A stretch of DNA of 64,000 nucleotides from Flavobacterium sp. KJJ (GTDB lineage: Bacteria; Bacteroidota; Bacteroidia; Flavobacteriales; Flavobacteriaceae). Below are positions 52,614-62,316 of this stretch, in pieces. The stretch is taken from the NCBI RefSeq assembly GCF_000708595.2, contig NZ_JARP01000001.1, positions 806,001 through 870,000 of the forward strand, given 5' to 3'. How positions within the stretch are numbered: the first letter of the stretch is position 1; each line of letters starts with the position of its first letter. The notes beneath the pieces are model-generated. The model was not told the origin of the DNA. It searched no databases and was given only the letters and a program-made list of their open reading frames with translations. Made by a program: the position numbers and the translations under genes.

Positions 52614-54020
52614 ATGACTCATAGTTCAAATAAATATATTCTAATGGTAATTGCAGCCGCGCTTTTAAGTGCATGCTCAATTACCAAAAAGTACGAACGA
52701 CCAACAACACTGTCGACAGATAAGCTTTATCGTGATCAGGCTTCCGCCGATTCGACTACGATTGCTAATATGCCTTGGCAGAGCGTTTTTAAGGATGAAA
52801 AACTAAATGCGTTGATTCAAAAAGGATTAGATAATAACCTTAATTTGAAAAATGCTATTGAAAATATTATACAGGCTCAAGCTTCGCTTCGTCAAAGTAA
52901 ATTGGCATATTATCCAACATTACAGCTCGATGCCAATGCAACACGTACCAAACAGTCTGAAGCAGGATTAAACTTTCCTGCAGGAATTAACATCAATACC
53001 CTGACTACAACTTATAAATTAGGTTTAAGCACATCTTGGGAAGCTGATATCTGGGGGAAACTAAGCAGTTCTAAAAGAGCAGCTTTAGCTTCGTATTTAG
53101 CTACAGATGCGGCAAAGCAAGCGGTTCAGACACAATTGATTTCAGACATTGCAAATAATTATTTCTTGCTATTAGCATATGACAAGCAATTGAAAATCAC
53201 GCAGGAAACATTAGAAAGCCGTGTAAAAAATGTAGAAACTATTAAAGCTTTAAAAGAAGGTGCAATTGTAACTGGTGCGGCGGTTGTACAAAGTGAGGCC
53301 AACCAGCATGCAGCCGAAGTTTTGATTCCGGATTTGAAACAAAGCATTCGTGAAACCGAAAATGCTATTAATATTTTATTAGGACAAGCACCAGGACCAA
53401 TCGACAGAGGAGAATTAGGAACGCAGGTTATTCCTGAAAACATTGCAATTGGTGTGCCTTCTCAATTATTACAGAATCGTCCAGATGTTCGTCAGGCAGA
53501 ATATAATTTCAGAGTTGCTTTTGAATCGACAAACCTCGCTAGAACCTACTTCTACCCAAGCTTAACGCTCACAGCAAGCTTTGGATTTTCGAATTTAGAA
53601 TTAAAAGACTTTTTCAGTAATTCTATTTTCTATTCGATAATTGGCGGGTTAACGCAGCCGATTTTTAATCAGGGTTTAAATAAAACAAGATTAACAACAG
53701 CACAGTCACAACAACTGCAAGCGTATAATAATTTCCAGCAAAGTCTATTGACGGCTGGGCAGGAAGTTTCTAATGCTTTGTATTCCTACCAAATGGCTGT
53801 TGAAAAACAAGATTCAAGAGAAAAACAAATTGAAGCCTTAACTAAAGCAGTTGATTATACACAACAGCTTTTAGAATATAGTTCTGCTACGAATTATACA
53901 GATGTATTAACATCAGAACAAAACCTTTTGGCAGCGCAATTAAGTGGTATAAATGATAATTTGCAGAAACTGCAGGCTGTTGTTAATTTGTACAGAGCTT
54001 TAGGCGGCGGTTGGAAATAA
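52614..54020 (+). CDS. TolC-like outer-membrane factor (NodT family lipoprotein)
   Basis: 468 residues. Lipobox SACS (Cys at about 21), then KKYERPT as in NodT-type factors. Two OEP repeats: QKGLDNNLNLKNAIENIIQ and LSTSWEADIWGKLSSSKRAA in the first, LLQNRPDVRQAEYNFRVAF and GGLTQPIFNQGLNKTRLT in the second. It forms the outer-membrane tunnel of the tripartite exporter. Last gene; a terminator of the ACGCCTCA family follows. Confidence 0.93.
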   Translation: MTHSSNKYILMVIAAALLSACSITKKYERPTTLSTDKLYRDQASADSTTIANMPWQSVFKDEKLNALIQKGLDNNLNLKNAIENIIQAQASLRQSKLAYYPTLQLDANATRTKQSEAGLNFPAGININTLTTTYKLGLSTSWEADIWGKLSSSKRAALASYLATDAAKQAVQTQLISDIANNYFLLLAYDKQLKITQETLESRVKNVETIKALKEGAIVTGAAVVQSEANQHAAEVLIPDLKQSIRETENAINILLGQAPGPIDRGELGTQVIPENIAIGVPSQLLQNRPDVRQAEYNFRVAFESTNLARTYFYPSLTLTASFGFSNLELKDFFSNSIFYSIIGGLTQPIFNQGLNKTRLTTAQSQQLQAYNNFQQSLLTAGQEVSNALYSYQMAVEKQDSREKQIEALTKAVDYTQQLLEYSSATNYTDVLTSEQNLLAAQLSGINDNLQKLQAVVNLYRALGGGWK

Positions 54021-54045
54021 TAGAAATTACTCTTATTAAATATTT

Positions 54046-54076
54046 AAAAAACGCCTCAAATCTGAGGCGTTTTTTA
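54046..54076 (+). terminator. Terminator of the RND operon, ACGCCTCA family (copy 2)
   Basis: AAAAAACGCCTCA, short loop, TGAGGCGTTTTTTATTT. Confidence 0.9.
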
Positions 54077-54170
54077 TTTGAAGTTTTATGTCGGTTATAA
54101 AGTCCTGTTCGTCGATTGGTTTAGTGGTTCTGTATAATGAATGCGATAATCAATTTTATTGGCATTACTT

Positions 54171-54178
54171 TAGCTTTG
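54171..54178 (+). promoter_or_regulatory. -7 promoter box of the gene at 54213
   Basis: TAGCTTTG fits TAnnTTTG, 35 bases before the ATG. Confidence 0.55.
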
Positions 54179-54212
54179 TTTAAATCAAATTAACATTTAA
54201 ACAATAGAAAAC

Positions 54213-54722
54213 ATGAAAAAATTAGTATTCGCCTTAGTGCTCTTTATGAGTGTATTTTTTGCTCACGCACAAGTTTCAATTAATGTAAACATTGGAACTC
54301 CTCCTAGCTGGGGACCAGAAGGAAACGATGACAGCAGATATTATTATTTACCTGATATTGATACTTATTATGATGTTGCTCAAAGTCAGTACATCTATCC
54401 TAATAATGGTAAATGGGTTCGTGACAGCAGGCTTCCTTCAAAATACAGACAATATGATTTGTATGGAGGTTACAAAGTAGTTTTAAATGATTATAAAGGA
54501 AATACTCCTTACGCATATCACACTAAACACAGAGCAAGCTATCCTAAAGGATATCATGGAGCACCTCAAAAAAACAGAGGAAATAAACCTGAGAAAAACA
54601 AATCTTATAACAACCAAAAACCAAAAAAAGATAATCCGAAAAATACCAAAGGAGATCCAAGAGGAAATTCTAAAGGAGATTATAACAATGATCATAAGCA
54701 AAAACACGATGATCGCCACTAA
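54213..54722 (+). CDS. Secreted basic protein with charged low-complexity tail (169 aa)
   Basis: No family was recognised. A clear signal peptide (KKLVFALVLFMSVFFAHAQ) precedes a Tyr-rich segment of about 80 residues (DDSRYYYLPDIDTYYDV, WVRDSRLPSKYRQYDLYGGY), which could be a small folded domain of the envelope. From about residue 110 it is a Lys/Asn/Gly/Asp/His-rich tail without hydrophobic residues. The tail is probably disordered and might bind polyanions. It has its own promoter and terminator. Confidence 0.7.
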   Translation: MKKLVFALVLFMSVFFAHAQVSINVNIGTPPSWGPEGNDDSRYYYLPDIDTYYDVAQSQYIYPNNGKWVRDSRLPSKYRQYDLYGGYKVVLNDYKGNTPYAYHTKHRASYPKGYHGAPQKNRGNKPEKNKSYNNQKPKKDNPKNTKGDPRGNSKGDYNNDHKQKHDDRH

Positions 54723-54741
54723 TTCAAAAACATGACAAATG

Positions 54742-54775
54742 AAAAACGCCTCAAATTATTGAGGCGTCTTTTTTT
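54742..54775 (+). terminator. Terminator, ACGCCTCA family (copy 3)
   Basis: AAAAACGCCTCA, loop, TGAGGCGTC followed by a run of T. Confidence 0.9.
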
Positions 54776-54822
54776 AGTACAACTATATAGTTTTAGATTA
54801 ATTCTTTACCTTAAAAAACACT

Positions 54823-54830
54823 TATATTTG
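54823..54830 (+). promoter_or_regulatory. -7 promoter box of the Crp/Fnr gene
   Basis: TATATTTG fits TAnnTTTG, 41 bases before the ATG at 54871. Confidence 0.6.
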
Positions 54831-54870
54831 TTATTCACTTTAAGCTGAACGGCTTTCAAAATTAATAAAA

Positions 54871-55452
54871 ATGTTCGATGTTCTTTTTTCTCATATTCTT
54901 AAAAAAGTACCCTTGACGGAGGAAGAAAAAAGCACTATCAAAAGTTTTTTTATTTCTAAAAACCTTCGAAAGAAAGAATTTTTACTTCAAGAAGGAGAAA
55001 TTTGCAGTTGCCTTTCATTTGTATCAAAAGGCCTGCTGCGTTCTTATTATATTGATGACAAAGGCGACGAACATATGAACTTGTTTGCTTGGGAAGGCTG
55101 GTGGTCGTCTGATATTTATAGTTTTAGCTTTGGCGAAAGTGCTCAATTTAATATTGATGCGCTAGAAGATTCTGAATTGCTGATGATTACAAGAGAAAAT
55201 TTAGATAAAATGACTTTACAGGTTCCTAAAATGGATCGTTATTTCCGTATTCTTTTCCAAAATAGTCTCGCAACAAAAGAACGAAGATTAGTCAGTTCGA
55301 ATTCTTTTACTGCAAAAGAAAAATACATTCAATTAGCTGAAACCAATCCAGAAATGATTCAGCGCGTACCTCAAAATCTAATTGCTTCTTATCTGGGTTT
55401 AGCACCAGAAACATTGAGCCGTATTAAAAAAAATATTGCTTTGGGCAAATAA
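54871..55452 (+). CDS. Crp/Fnr-family transcription regulator
   Basis: 193 residues. An effector (cyclic-nucleotide-type) barrel at the N-terminus (FLLQEGEICSCLSFVSKGLLR) and a compact C-terminal helix-turn-helix (QRVPQNLIASYLGLAPETLSR). The barrel lacks the phosphate-binding RxA arrangement needed for cAMP and has no Cys set for an iron-sulfur cluster, so the ligand is unknown. This is the short, Bacteroidota-wide form. It precedes the NAD(P)H-binding reductase gene by about 100 bases; that gene has its own promoter and is a likely target. Confidence 0.9.
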   Translation: MFDVLFSHILKKVPLTEEEKSTIKSFFISKNLRKKEFLLQEGEICSCLSFVSKGLLRSYYIDDKGDEHMNLFAWEGWWSSDIYSFSFGESAQFNIDALEDSELLMITRENLDKMTLQVPKMDRYFRILFQNSLATKERRLVSSNSFTAKEKYIQLAETNPEMIQRVPQNLIASYLGLAPETLSRIKKNIALGK

Positions 55453-55488
55453 TTTAACTGCGTAAAATTAATACTTGATCCAGATCAA

Positions 55489-55518
55489 TTGGCAATAATT
55501 TACATCGCCTTAATTTTG
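55489..55518 (+). promoter_or_regulatory. Promoter of the NmrA-like gene
   Basis: TTG (55489-55491), 19 bases, TAATTTTG (55511-55518): a full match to the Bacteroidota TTG-N19-TAnnTTTG pattern, 38 bases before the ATG. Confidence 0.7.
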
Positions 55519-55555
55519 TTTTTTTAATATAAAAATTTAAAATACAAAAATAAAG

Positions 55556-56446
55556 ATGTTACAAAAAGCACTCCCTAAAATATTGATCACTGGCCCTACA
55601 GGTCAGGTCGGAAGTAAAACAATCAATTTTCTTTTATCAAATTCTGACGTAGAAATTATTGCAGCAGTACGAACGGCAGAAAAAGCAAAACCTTTTACGG
55701 CATTAGGCATCAAAACAGTAATACTTGATTTTGATGATGAAAATACACATTTACCTGCATTAGAAGGCATTGATCGCATTTTGATAGTGACAGGTTATAC
55801 TGTTGATATGCTTCGCCAAAGCAAAGTTTTATTAGACAATGCCAAAAAAGCAGGAGTAAAGCATGTAGTACATTTAGGCGCTTGCGGGCCAGATAACACT
55901 ACTATCGGACATTGGGCATGGCATCAGTTGGTAGAACGTTATATAGAGTGGTGTGGTTTTACATTTACGCATTTGCGTCCTGAAACTTTTATGCAGAATT
56001 TGCTCAGTTATGGAGGTAAAAAAGCGATTACAAACGGCGTAATAAATGCATATGTTGAAGGCGCACGATTGAGCTGGGTTGATGTAGAAGATGTCGCTCA
56101 GGTTGCTGCGATCGCATTGCAAAATCCTGAATTGCATTCCGGAAAAACATATCGATTAGGATATGATGCCTGTTCGTTTGATGATTTGGCTGTAAAAATG
56201 ACTTCAATAATTGGTAAACCTTTTCGTTACGAAGCGCTTTCTCCCGAAATATTTCTTCAAAATATGATTGAAGCTGGTGCAGAGATGGCTTATATGGGCT
56301 GTGTTTATGAACATTGGAAGAGATATGCAGCTGGAACAATTCCAGGTGCAGATGAAACTTTTGATAATTTTGAAGGAATTACAGGAAAAGAGCCCACAAA
56401 ATGGAATGACTTTATCGAAAAACATAAAGCAGAATTGAATTATTAG
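55556..56446 (+). CDS. NmrA-like NAD(P)H-binding reductase
   Basis: 296 residues. Rossmann fold beginning ILITGPTGQVGSKTINFLL (GxxGxxG), then VRTAEKAKPFTALGIKTV and VKHVVHLGACGPDN. It matches the atypical SDR/NmrA family (quinone oxidoreductase-like, QOR2-type, or redox sensors). The Tyr-x-x-x-Lys pair is not conserved, which is usual for the branch. The C-terminal part carries AGAEMAYMGCVYEHWKRYAAG. Substrate unknown. Next to a Crp/Fnr regulator. Confidence 0.88.
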   Translation: MLQKALPKILITGPTGQVGSKTINFLLSNSDVEIIAAVRTAEKAKPFTALGIKTVILDFDDENTHLPALEGIDRILIVTGYTVDMLRQSKVLLDNAKKAGVKHVVHLGACGPDNTTIGHWAWHQLVERYIEWCGFTFTHLRPETFMQNLLSYGGKKAITNGVINAYVEGARLSWVDVEDVAQVAAIALQNPELHSGKTYRLGYDACSFDDLAVKMTSIIGKPFRYEALSPEIFLQNMIEAGAEMAYMGCVYEHWKRYAAGTIPGADETFDNFEGITGKEPTKWNDFIEKHKAELNY

Positions 56447-56460
56447 AAACATTTGCAAAT

Positions 56461-56498
56461 AAAAAAGCCTTCAAAAATTACATTTGAAGGCTTTTTTT
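56461..56498. terminator. Bidirectional terminator after the NmrA-like gene
   Basis: AAAAAAGCCTTCAAA, short loop and TTTGAAGGCTTTTTTT between convergent genes. Confidence 0.9.
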
Positions 56499-56517
56499 AT
56501 AATTAATAACTCAACTT

Positions 56518-58866
56518 TTAAGTTGAAAAAGTCAATCCTTTAGCTTTAAAACTGCTAAATAAAACTTGACGAGCACTGCTGACAGATTCTTCGGTACGGT
56601 AAATACTGCACCAGAATTTTATTAGTAATTTATATTTTCCATCAGAAATTGCAGTGTAAAAAACTTGCGGTGTTTTAGTTGTATTTACTAATGCTAAACT
56701 TTCAAGAGCCTGCATTACAGTTGCATTTATATCGTCTGGAGTTGTTTCACCACTTATTTCTATTGAAATTTCTACAAGTTTAAAATTGTCTGTATACGTC
56801 CAGTTGGTGATGTTTTGAGATAATAAATTTCCGTTCGGAATAATAATTTCAGCACCGTTTGGAGCATTAATTTTAGTTGTACGCAATCCCATTGATTTTA
56901 CTCGGCCAGATTCTGAACTGATTTCAATTACATCTCCAATCTGAATGGGTTTGTCAAAAATTAATATGACTCCAGAAACAAAGTTATTTACCACATTCTG
57001 AAGTCCAAGCCCAACACCCACACCTAAAGCTCCCAAAAGTATACTCAATTTATCTAACGGCATTCCGGAAGCGGCAACAGCTAAAAGATAACCTCCAATT
57101 AAAACAATAAGTCTTGTAATCAATAGCTTAGAGTGTTGTCTTTTGTTAACGTTTTCTTCGTTTTCATCATCAATTTCACCAAAAAAGTAAGCTACATATT
57201 TTTGAAGCAAATGAGCAATCCAAATAATTATAAAGAAAAGTACAATATTTCCTAAGGTAAAAGTAATGCTTCCGATAGTATTAGGATGACCTAACAGCGA
57301 ACCTAAAGAAGAACGAAGTGATTCCCAAACATTTAAATTAGAAGCAATTACAACAAGCCACATATAGCTGATTACAATTATAAAAGGCTTTTTGAGTGTT
57401 TCAGATAAATTTTCGTGATCAAAAAGCTTTTCGAAACCACGTTTGATTCGCGTTGTATAGATCTGTAAAATAATAATTTCTAAAATTATTTTAAGAAGTA
57501 CACTCAAAGCAATTATCTGCGTAAGCGAAATAAAAGCAGTCAAGCTCAACATATTCGAAAGAGATACTCTTCCAAAAAGATTGTGTAGTATCGATAATCC
57601 GTTCAATGCAATAAAAATAATGCTGGCCCATTTAAAGAATCCTTTTATATACAACTGATCTTTAATGCTTTTGATTTGAACCAAACCATAGCGAATTCCA
57701 AAAATATTAATGATAATAAAAGCACAGCGCTGTATAAGCCCAACTTCTATAAATAAATCAAGGAAACAAAGGGTAAAAAACAATCCTAAAAGAATGATCC
57801 AATTTCGCATTGATTTTTTTGACCATTTATCTTTGAAAAGGAGGGTCAGAATTCCAAGTAAAATAAGATGAAGCAATTCCAAGAACATTGCGGGAGCATA
57901 TAAATTACTGACTACTGCAATATTAAGTCCTATTACTAAAACGGGAAGCAATACACCTCTGTTTAAATATTTAAAGTTAAACTGAGCTAAGTTTTCAGAA
58001 TATCCGTTGGTTCTCAGGTATTTTAAATTACGCGAAATATACCACGCCAAAAGTCCCATAAAGAAGATTAAGGCAATCAAGCCACCAGTGCGATAACTCA
58101 AATAGTAGGCAGCGACATTTTCTTCGATAACTATTTTAGCTCCAATATTTTGTGCTGTAGTTTTTTTCGGAATAGAATCATTAATACTCCATAAAAAAGG
58201 ATATTCTTTATGCAGCATGCTAATTCCTGATTTTTCAAGGTGGTTCTCCACTGTAATTATAGCATTCGAAACTGCAATTTTTCGTTGTACAGTAATCCTT
58301 TTTTTGGTGTTCAGAATTCCTTGATTTTTAGTCATCAGGCTATCTGTACTCAGGTATTTCTTTTTAAGATTTGCAAATTCTCTTTTAAATTGCTTGCGTC
58401 GAATCGTATCTTTTATAAGGGCCATCAACGTTTTGTCTTTGCGCAATTCGATAAATCGGCCTTTAATTTTTTCGAGATTTTCGTTTCGTAAATTAATCGC
58501 AGCATTTTGCTCGTCTAATTGCAGCTGAATCTCTTTTAGAACAGTGTGATACATTTGCTGATTGCGCACATTAGGGTTGGCGCCTTTCAAGCTTGCTAAA
58601 ATGAGGTCGAGTTTGCTTTGAGTTCTTTTGATTTCGCTAAACAAATGATGCGAAGCACTGTCAAAATCAGCATCGTTGTAAGCAGATTCCATTACTTCGC
58701 CAGCTTTTTCGATAGCCATTAAATAATCGCTGTCTGTAGTAGTTTCTTCAAATAATTTTGAGCGGCTTTCTTTTTTTTGCGGTTGCGCCTGCGAGTAGGA
58801 AAGAGGCGCGAAAAATAATGCAGTCAGTAAGGCGAATAAATAGAGATAACTTCTTTTTTGAATCAT
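56518..58866 (-). CDS. Large MscS-type mechanosensitive channel
   Basis: 782 residues. Signal peptide ending SYSQAQ; a periplasmic helical domain of about 220 residues with coiled-coil text (LRNENLEKIKGRFIELRKDK); then about eleven membrane segments and the MscS core: ILLGALGVGVGLGLQNVVNNF (pore helix), SGVILIFDKPIQIGDVIEI and SGRVKSMGLRTTKINAPNGA. The layout resembles the large MscS relatives MscK and YbdG-like channels. It should open on membrane tension and release solutes on osmotic downshock. It stands alone, 156 bases from the ApbE gene. Confidence 0.92.
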   Translation of the reverse strand: MIQKRSYLYLFALLTALFFAPLSYSQAQPQKKESRSKLFEETTTDSDYLMAIEKAGEVMESAYNDADFDSASHHLFSEIKRTQSKLDLILASLKGANPNVRNQQMYHTVLKEIQLQLDEQNAAINLRNENLEKIKGRFIELRKDKTLMALIKDTIRRKQFKREFANLKKKYLSTDSLMTKNQGILNTKKRITVQRKIAVSNAIITVENHLEKSGISMLHKEYPFLWSINDSIPKKTTAQNIGAKIVIEENVAAYYLSYRTGGLIALIFFMGLLAWYISRNLKYLRTNGYSENLAQFNFKYLNRGVLLPVLVIGLNIAVVSNLYAPAMFLELLHLILLGILTLLFKDKWSKKSMRNWIILLGLFFTLCFLDLFIEVGLIQRCAFIIINIFGIRYGLVQIKSIKDQLYIKGFFKWASIIFIALNGLSILHNLFGRVSLSNMLSLTAFISLTQIIALSVLLKIILEIIILQIYTTRIKRGFEKLFDHENLSETLKKPFIIVISYMWLVVIASNLNVWESLRSSLGSLLGHPNTIGSITFTLGNIVLFFIIIWIAHLLQKYVAYFFGEIDDENEENVNKRQHSKLLITRLIVLIGGYLLAVAASGMPLDKLSILLGALGVGVGLGLQNVVNNFVSGVILIFDKPIQIGDVIEISSESGRVKSMGLRTTKINAPNGAEIIIPNGNLLSQNITNWTYTDNFKLVEISIEISGETTPDDINATVMQALESLALVNTTKTPQVFYTAISDGKYKLLIKFWCSIYRTEESVSSARQVLFSSFKAKGLTFST

Positions 58867-59022
58867 AATTTAAAGAATAAATTTAGGGTCTTCAAATTTA
58901 ATTTTTTTTAATCGACTTCCGTGTGATAGTGAAGAAATAATGTAAAATAGTTATAAAGATATTTTGAACTTTAAATAGATTATAAATCAGGGCGACTTTG
59001 AATCTTTCAGAAAAAAAATCTA

Positions 59023-60030
59023 TTAAAATTTAGCCTTAAATTTTTTGATTTTGAAGTTTTTTGATTTGATAACTTTCCCATTATCTGTAATCATAATACA
59101 GCTGTATTCAGGATATTTTTGAAGTAAAAGCAATCCTTCTTTTTGCCCCAAAACCATAAGGGAAGTACTGAGCCCATTTGCTGTTTCGGCATTTGGACCA
59201 AAAACAGAAACACTGCACAAGCCCGTTGCAGGATAACCCGTTGCAGGATTTATAATATGTGAATAGCGCTTGCCATTAAAAACAACAAACTTTTCATAAC
59301 TGCCAGAAGTAGTGACAGCTTGCTCTTCTAAGGGAACAACTGCCAAAAGTTTTTCAGGATCAAACGGATTGGTGATTCCAATTTTCCAAGGATTTCCGTT
59401 AGGCTGTTTTCCCCACGTGCTCATATCGCCAGAACCGTTTAAAATTCCAGCTTTAATGCCTTTTGCAATCATCATGGCTCTACATTTATCAGTTGCGTAG
59501 CCTTCGCCTAAAGCACCGAAACCAATCTTCATTCCTTTTAATTTTAAGAAAATGGTCGATTGAGCACTATCTAAAATAATGTTTTTAAAACCAACTTTCT
59601 CTACCGATTTTTTTATGGCTTCCGCCGAAGGCATTTCGGTCATTGATCCGTCAAATTTCCAGATTCTGTCCATTGCCGCAAAGCTTACATCAAAACCGCC
59701 GTTTGTTATTTCAGATAATTTTATAGCTCTTTGTGTGAGTTTAAAAACTTCTCGATCAACTTTCACGGGTTTGATTCCTGCGTTTTGATTCACTTCAGAA
59801 ACTTGCGAAGTTGGTTTCCAATCTGAAATTAAATTTTCAATTCGGGTAATTTCGGCAATTACAGCCTCTATATTTTTTTCCGCTTCAAGCGTATCATTTG
59901 CAACGATTGTAATATCAAAACGTCCTCCCATAAGCAGTGTGGTTTTTTTTCGTAAAACCTGCGCGTTGCTTAATGAGCTGCTCATTATTATAAAGAGAAT
60001 AAAAAACTTATAAAGCGTTTTGTAATTCAT
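59023..60030 (-). CDS. apbE: FAD:protein FMN transferase (ApbE)
   Basis: 335 residues. N-terminal signal (KFFILFIIMSSSLSNAQ), so it is periplasmic or envelope-located. ApbE motifs: MGGRFDITIVA start, GGFDVSFAAM, FGALGEGYATD, LNGSGDMSTWG, the TSGSYEKF loop and SHIINPATGYPATG (metal site). ApbE transfers FMN from FAD to Thr or Ser in target proteins. The preceding gene is a PepSY-flavodoxin-reductase (13 bases), and the DUF2271 gene upstream of that encodes a possible acceptor. The three form an operon. Confidence 0.93.
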   Translation of the reverse strand: MNYKTLYKFFILFIIMSSSLSNAQVLRKKTTLLMGGRFDITIVANDTLEAEKNIEAVIAEITRIENLISDWKPTSQVSEVNQNAGIKPVKVDREVFKLTQRAIKLSEITNGGFDVSFAAMDRIWKFDGSMTEMPSAEAIKKSVEKVGFKNIILDSAQSTIFLKLKGMKIGFGALGEGYATDKCRAMMIAKGIKAGILNGSGDMSTWGKQPNGNPWKIGITNPFDPEKLLAVVPLEEQAVTTSGSYEKFVVFNGKRYSHIINPATGYPATGLCSVSVFGPNAETANGLSTSLMVLGQKEGLLLLQKYPEYSCIMITDNGKVIKSKNFKIKKFKAKF

Positions 60031-60043
60031 GGCTATAAAAATT

Positions 60044-62227
60044 TTAATAACAATCGGTAAGTATTTGATTGTTTTGCTTATAACTTGAAAAATCTTTATT
60101 TCCGTTTAAAAGACATAAGTTATTCAAAATCGATTCTACATCTTTTTGCATCGCAAGCGAACCGCAAATCATAATTACGCCGCCGTGATCTAATAAATCT
60201 GTAAAAAATAATGCATCGCGTTTTATTAAATCCATTACATAAAAATGTTCTGCTTCGCGCGATAAAGCCAAATGAAAACTCTGAAGCTTTTGTTTCGCTA
60301 TCATTTCTGATGTAAATTTTTTGTAACCTACAACAGTTTCAGTTTCCATTCTAAAACCCGAATATAAATGAGTTTCAACTTTTTTCTTATTTTGTTCGAT
60401 CATTCCAAGAAAAGGAGCAATTCCAGTTCCATTTGAAATGAGCGCCACTTTTGATGCTTTTTTAGGAAAATGAAAAGCATAATTATTGATAATTCTCGCT
60501 TTTATACTATTTCCTGGTTTAAGTTCATTTAAAAAACCAGAACCCAATCCGTGAGGATGTAATTTTACAACCAATTGGATATTACCAGAATGATTTCCAA
60601 TAGAATAAAGGCGTTCTCGTGTATCGTTTGCCGGATATATAGCCAATAAATCTCCTGATATAAATTTAGCCCGCATATTGGCGCGTAATGTAACTAAGAA
60701 AGTCTGCTCTGTTTCTGAAACTACAGTTTTATCTAGAACCATCAATTTTTGCAAGCCTTTTGGAACGTGATTGTAAACAGACGGCGTCGTTGATAATGAA
60801 ATACCTGCTTTGGTACTCCATAATTTTATCCAATTTACAAATTCTTGTGCGGATTTATCGTTTACTGTTTGAACATCTAGAAAACGTTCAGCCCAATTTT
60901 GAGCCGCTAAAAGTGTATCAATTTCGAAAGCAAAAGCACAAAAATCAGGATAAGCTTTTGAACCAAAACCCACTACAGAAAAGTTGATATTTTGCTGCTG
61001 ATTGTGTTTCTGTAAAAGCGATAAAAATTTACTTCCGTTAGATGGAGCATCTCCCAAACCATGTGTAGATGATAAAACGATAATATGCTCTGCTTTTGGG
61101 AATACAGTATAACTGTTTAATTCTGCAATAAAAGCCTTTTGTCCGTGATCGATTAATTGTTTGAGAATTGCATTGGCAAAACGCAATGTACTTCCGTTCT
61201 CAGAACCAACTAATAAAATGAATTTACTTTCATTAGCCTTGAATTTATTTTTGATTCTGCTTGATCTTCTTTTTAATGTAATCGCAAAACCTGAGTAAAT
61301 AAAAAAGAGAATATTTAAACAGGCAACCGCTAGAATTAAAGCCCAAACAACGTTTATTCTTCCGGTATGAAGGTCAAGACTAAAGTCTGCAAATTGAACA
61401 GTTATCGGCGACCGTTTCTCTGTAACCACAGCGCCTATAACCTGATTGACTTCGATTTCGCGGTCTTTTAATTCAATTATATAATATTCCTCTGGATCAT
61501 CTGTAAAAGGAAATTCGATTTTTTTTACATCTGATAAAAGTGTAGTTTTAAAGATAGAAGTTTTTTTGGCTTCCGCCGAAAGTTCTGTTTTTACGGGTTT
61601 CGTTTTTTCTTCACCCATGAAAAAATGAAATCTTTCCAGCGATAAATACGTTCCTGTAAGTGCTATAATCAAAATGGGAATTAAAGCCAATCTTCCTAAA
61701 ACAACATGGTAATATTGAGCAAAATACTCTTTGATTACTTTCGAAAAGAAATTACGGATTCCTCTTTGCCTATTCAAAACTAGAGCAAAACCAGAAGTTG
61801 AAATCAGCAGCAATAAAAATGAAATTACACCAACAAAAAAGCGTCCAGCTTCATGAAGAAATAAAGATCGATGAAAACTCGTCACCCATTGAATAAACTC
61901 ACTTTTTTTTACTGGAGTTCCTAACGCTTTTCCTGTTTTTGGATCAATGTATGCGTTAATATCATTTCCATCTTCATCGATAGCCTTAAGCGTTACAAAT
62001 TGATTGTAATCTACACTGAGCTCCGTAATTTCAGGATACACCTTTTTTAGCACAGGCAATGTTTCTCCCAAAGTTATTTTATTGAAATTTTCTGCCTTAT
62101 ATGGAAGTGTTTTTTCCTGAACAGCATCGACTGCGAGAATGATACCCGTTACAGATGCCAAAAGCAGAAACAAAGAAGAAAACAAGGCCAGAACCAAGTG
62201 TGTGTAACGCCAAAAAGAAAGAGTCAT
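60044..62227 (-). CDS. PepSY-flavodoxin-ferredoxin reductase-like membrane electron carrier
   Basis: 727 residues. An N-terminal PepSY-type membrane part (about 1-330) has four membrane helices with conserved His in SFHRSLFLHEAG and YHVVLGRLALI, probably haem- or metal-binding. A flavodoxin domain (about 335-470; LLVGSENGSTLRFANAIL, VLSSTHGLGDAPSNG) and a reductase part (about 490-727) follow, with RLYSIGNHSG (FAD), ISNGTGIAPFLGMIEQN (NAD(P)H) and CGSLAMQKDVE. The whole resembles the sulfite-reductase flavoprotein-like PepSY proteins. It should pass electrons from NAD(P)H across the membrane to periplasmic acceptors. Confidence 0.9.
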   Translation of the reverse strand: MTLSFWRYTHLVLALFSSLFLLLASVTGIILAVDAVQEKTLPYKAENFNKITLGETLPVLKKVYPEITELSVDYNQFVTLKAIDEDGNDINAYIDPKTGKALGTPVKKSEFIQWVTSFHRSLFLHEAGRFFVGVISFLLLLISTSGFALVLNRQRGIRNFFSKVIKEYFAQYYHVVLGRLALIPILIIALTGTYLSLERFHFFMGEEKTKPVKTELSAEAKKTSIFKTTLLSDVKKIEFPFTDDPEEYYIIELKDREIEVNQVIGAVVTEKRSPITVQFADFSLDLHTGRINVVWALILAVACLNILFFIYSGFAITLKRRSSRIKNKFKANESKFILLVGSENGSTLRFANAILKQLIDHGQKAFIAELNSYTVFPKAEHIIVLSSTHGLGDAPSNGSKFLSLLQKHNQQQNINFSVVGFGSKAYPDFCAFAFEIDTLLAAQNWAERFLDVQTVNDKSAQEFVNWIKLWSTKAGISLSTTPSVYNHVPKGLQKLMVLDKTVVSETEQTFLVTLRANMRAKFISGDLLAIYPANDTRERLYSIGNHSGNIQLVVKLHPHGLGSGFLNELKPGNSIKARIINNYAFHFPKKASKVALISNGTGIAPFLGMIEQNKKKVETHLYSGFRMETETVVGYKKFTSEMIAKQKLQSFHLALSREAEHFYVMDLIKRDALFFTDLLDHGGVIMICGSLAMQKDVESILNNLCLLNGNKDFSSYKQNNQILTDCY

Positions 62228-62316
62228 GTAATGTAAGCTATTGAGATATGATCAAATATTTAAGCTTTGTCAAAGTTTAAATCTTTGATAAAGCTTTATT
62301 TAGCAGAAAGTAAAAA

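Noticed and set aside
54483..54735. Overlapping frames inside the secreted basic protein gene
   Set aside because: Low-complexity Ile/Lys-rich translations caused by the A-rich tail; the main frame has a signal peptide, promoter and terminator.
56028..56458. Antisense frames opposite the NmrA-like gene
   Set aside because: They overlap a gene with clear NAD(P)-binding motifs and its own promoter and have no recognisable domain.
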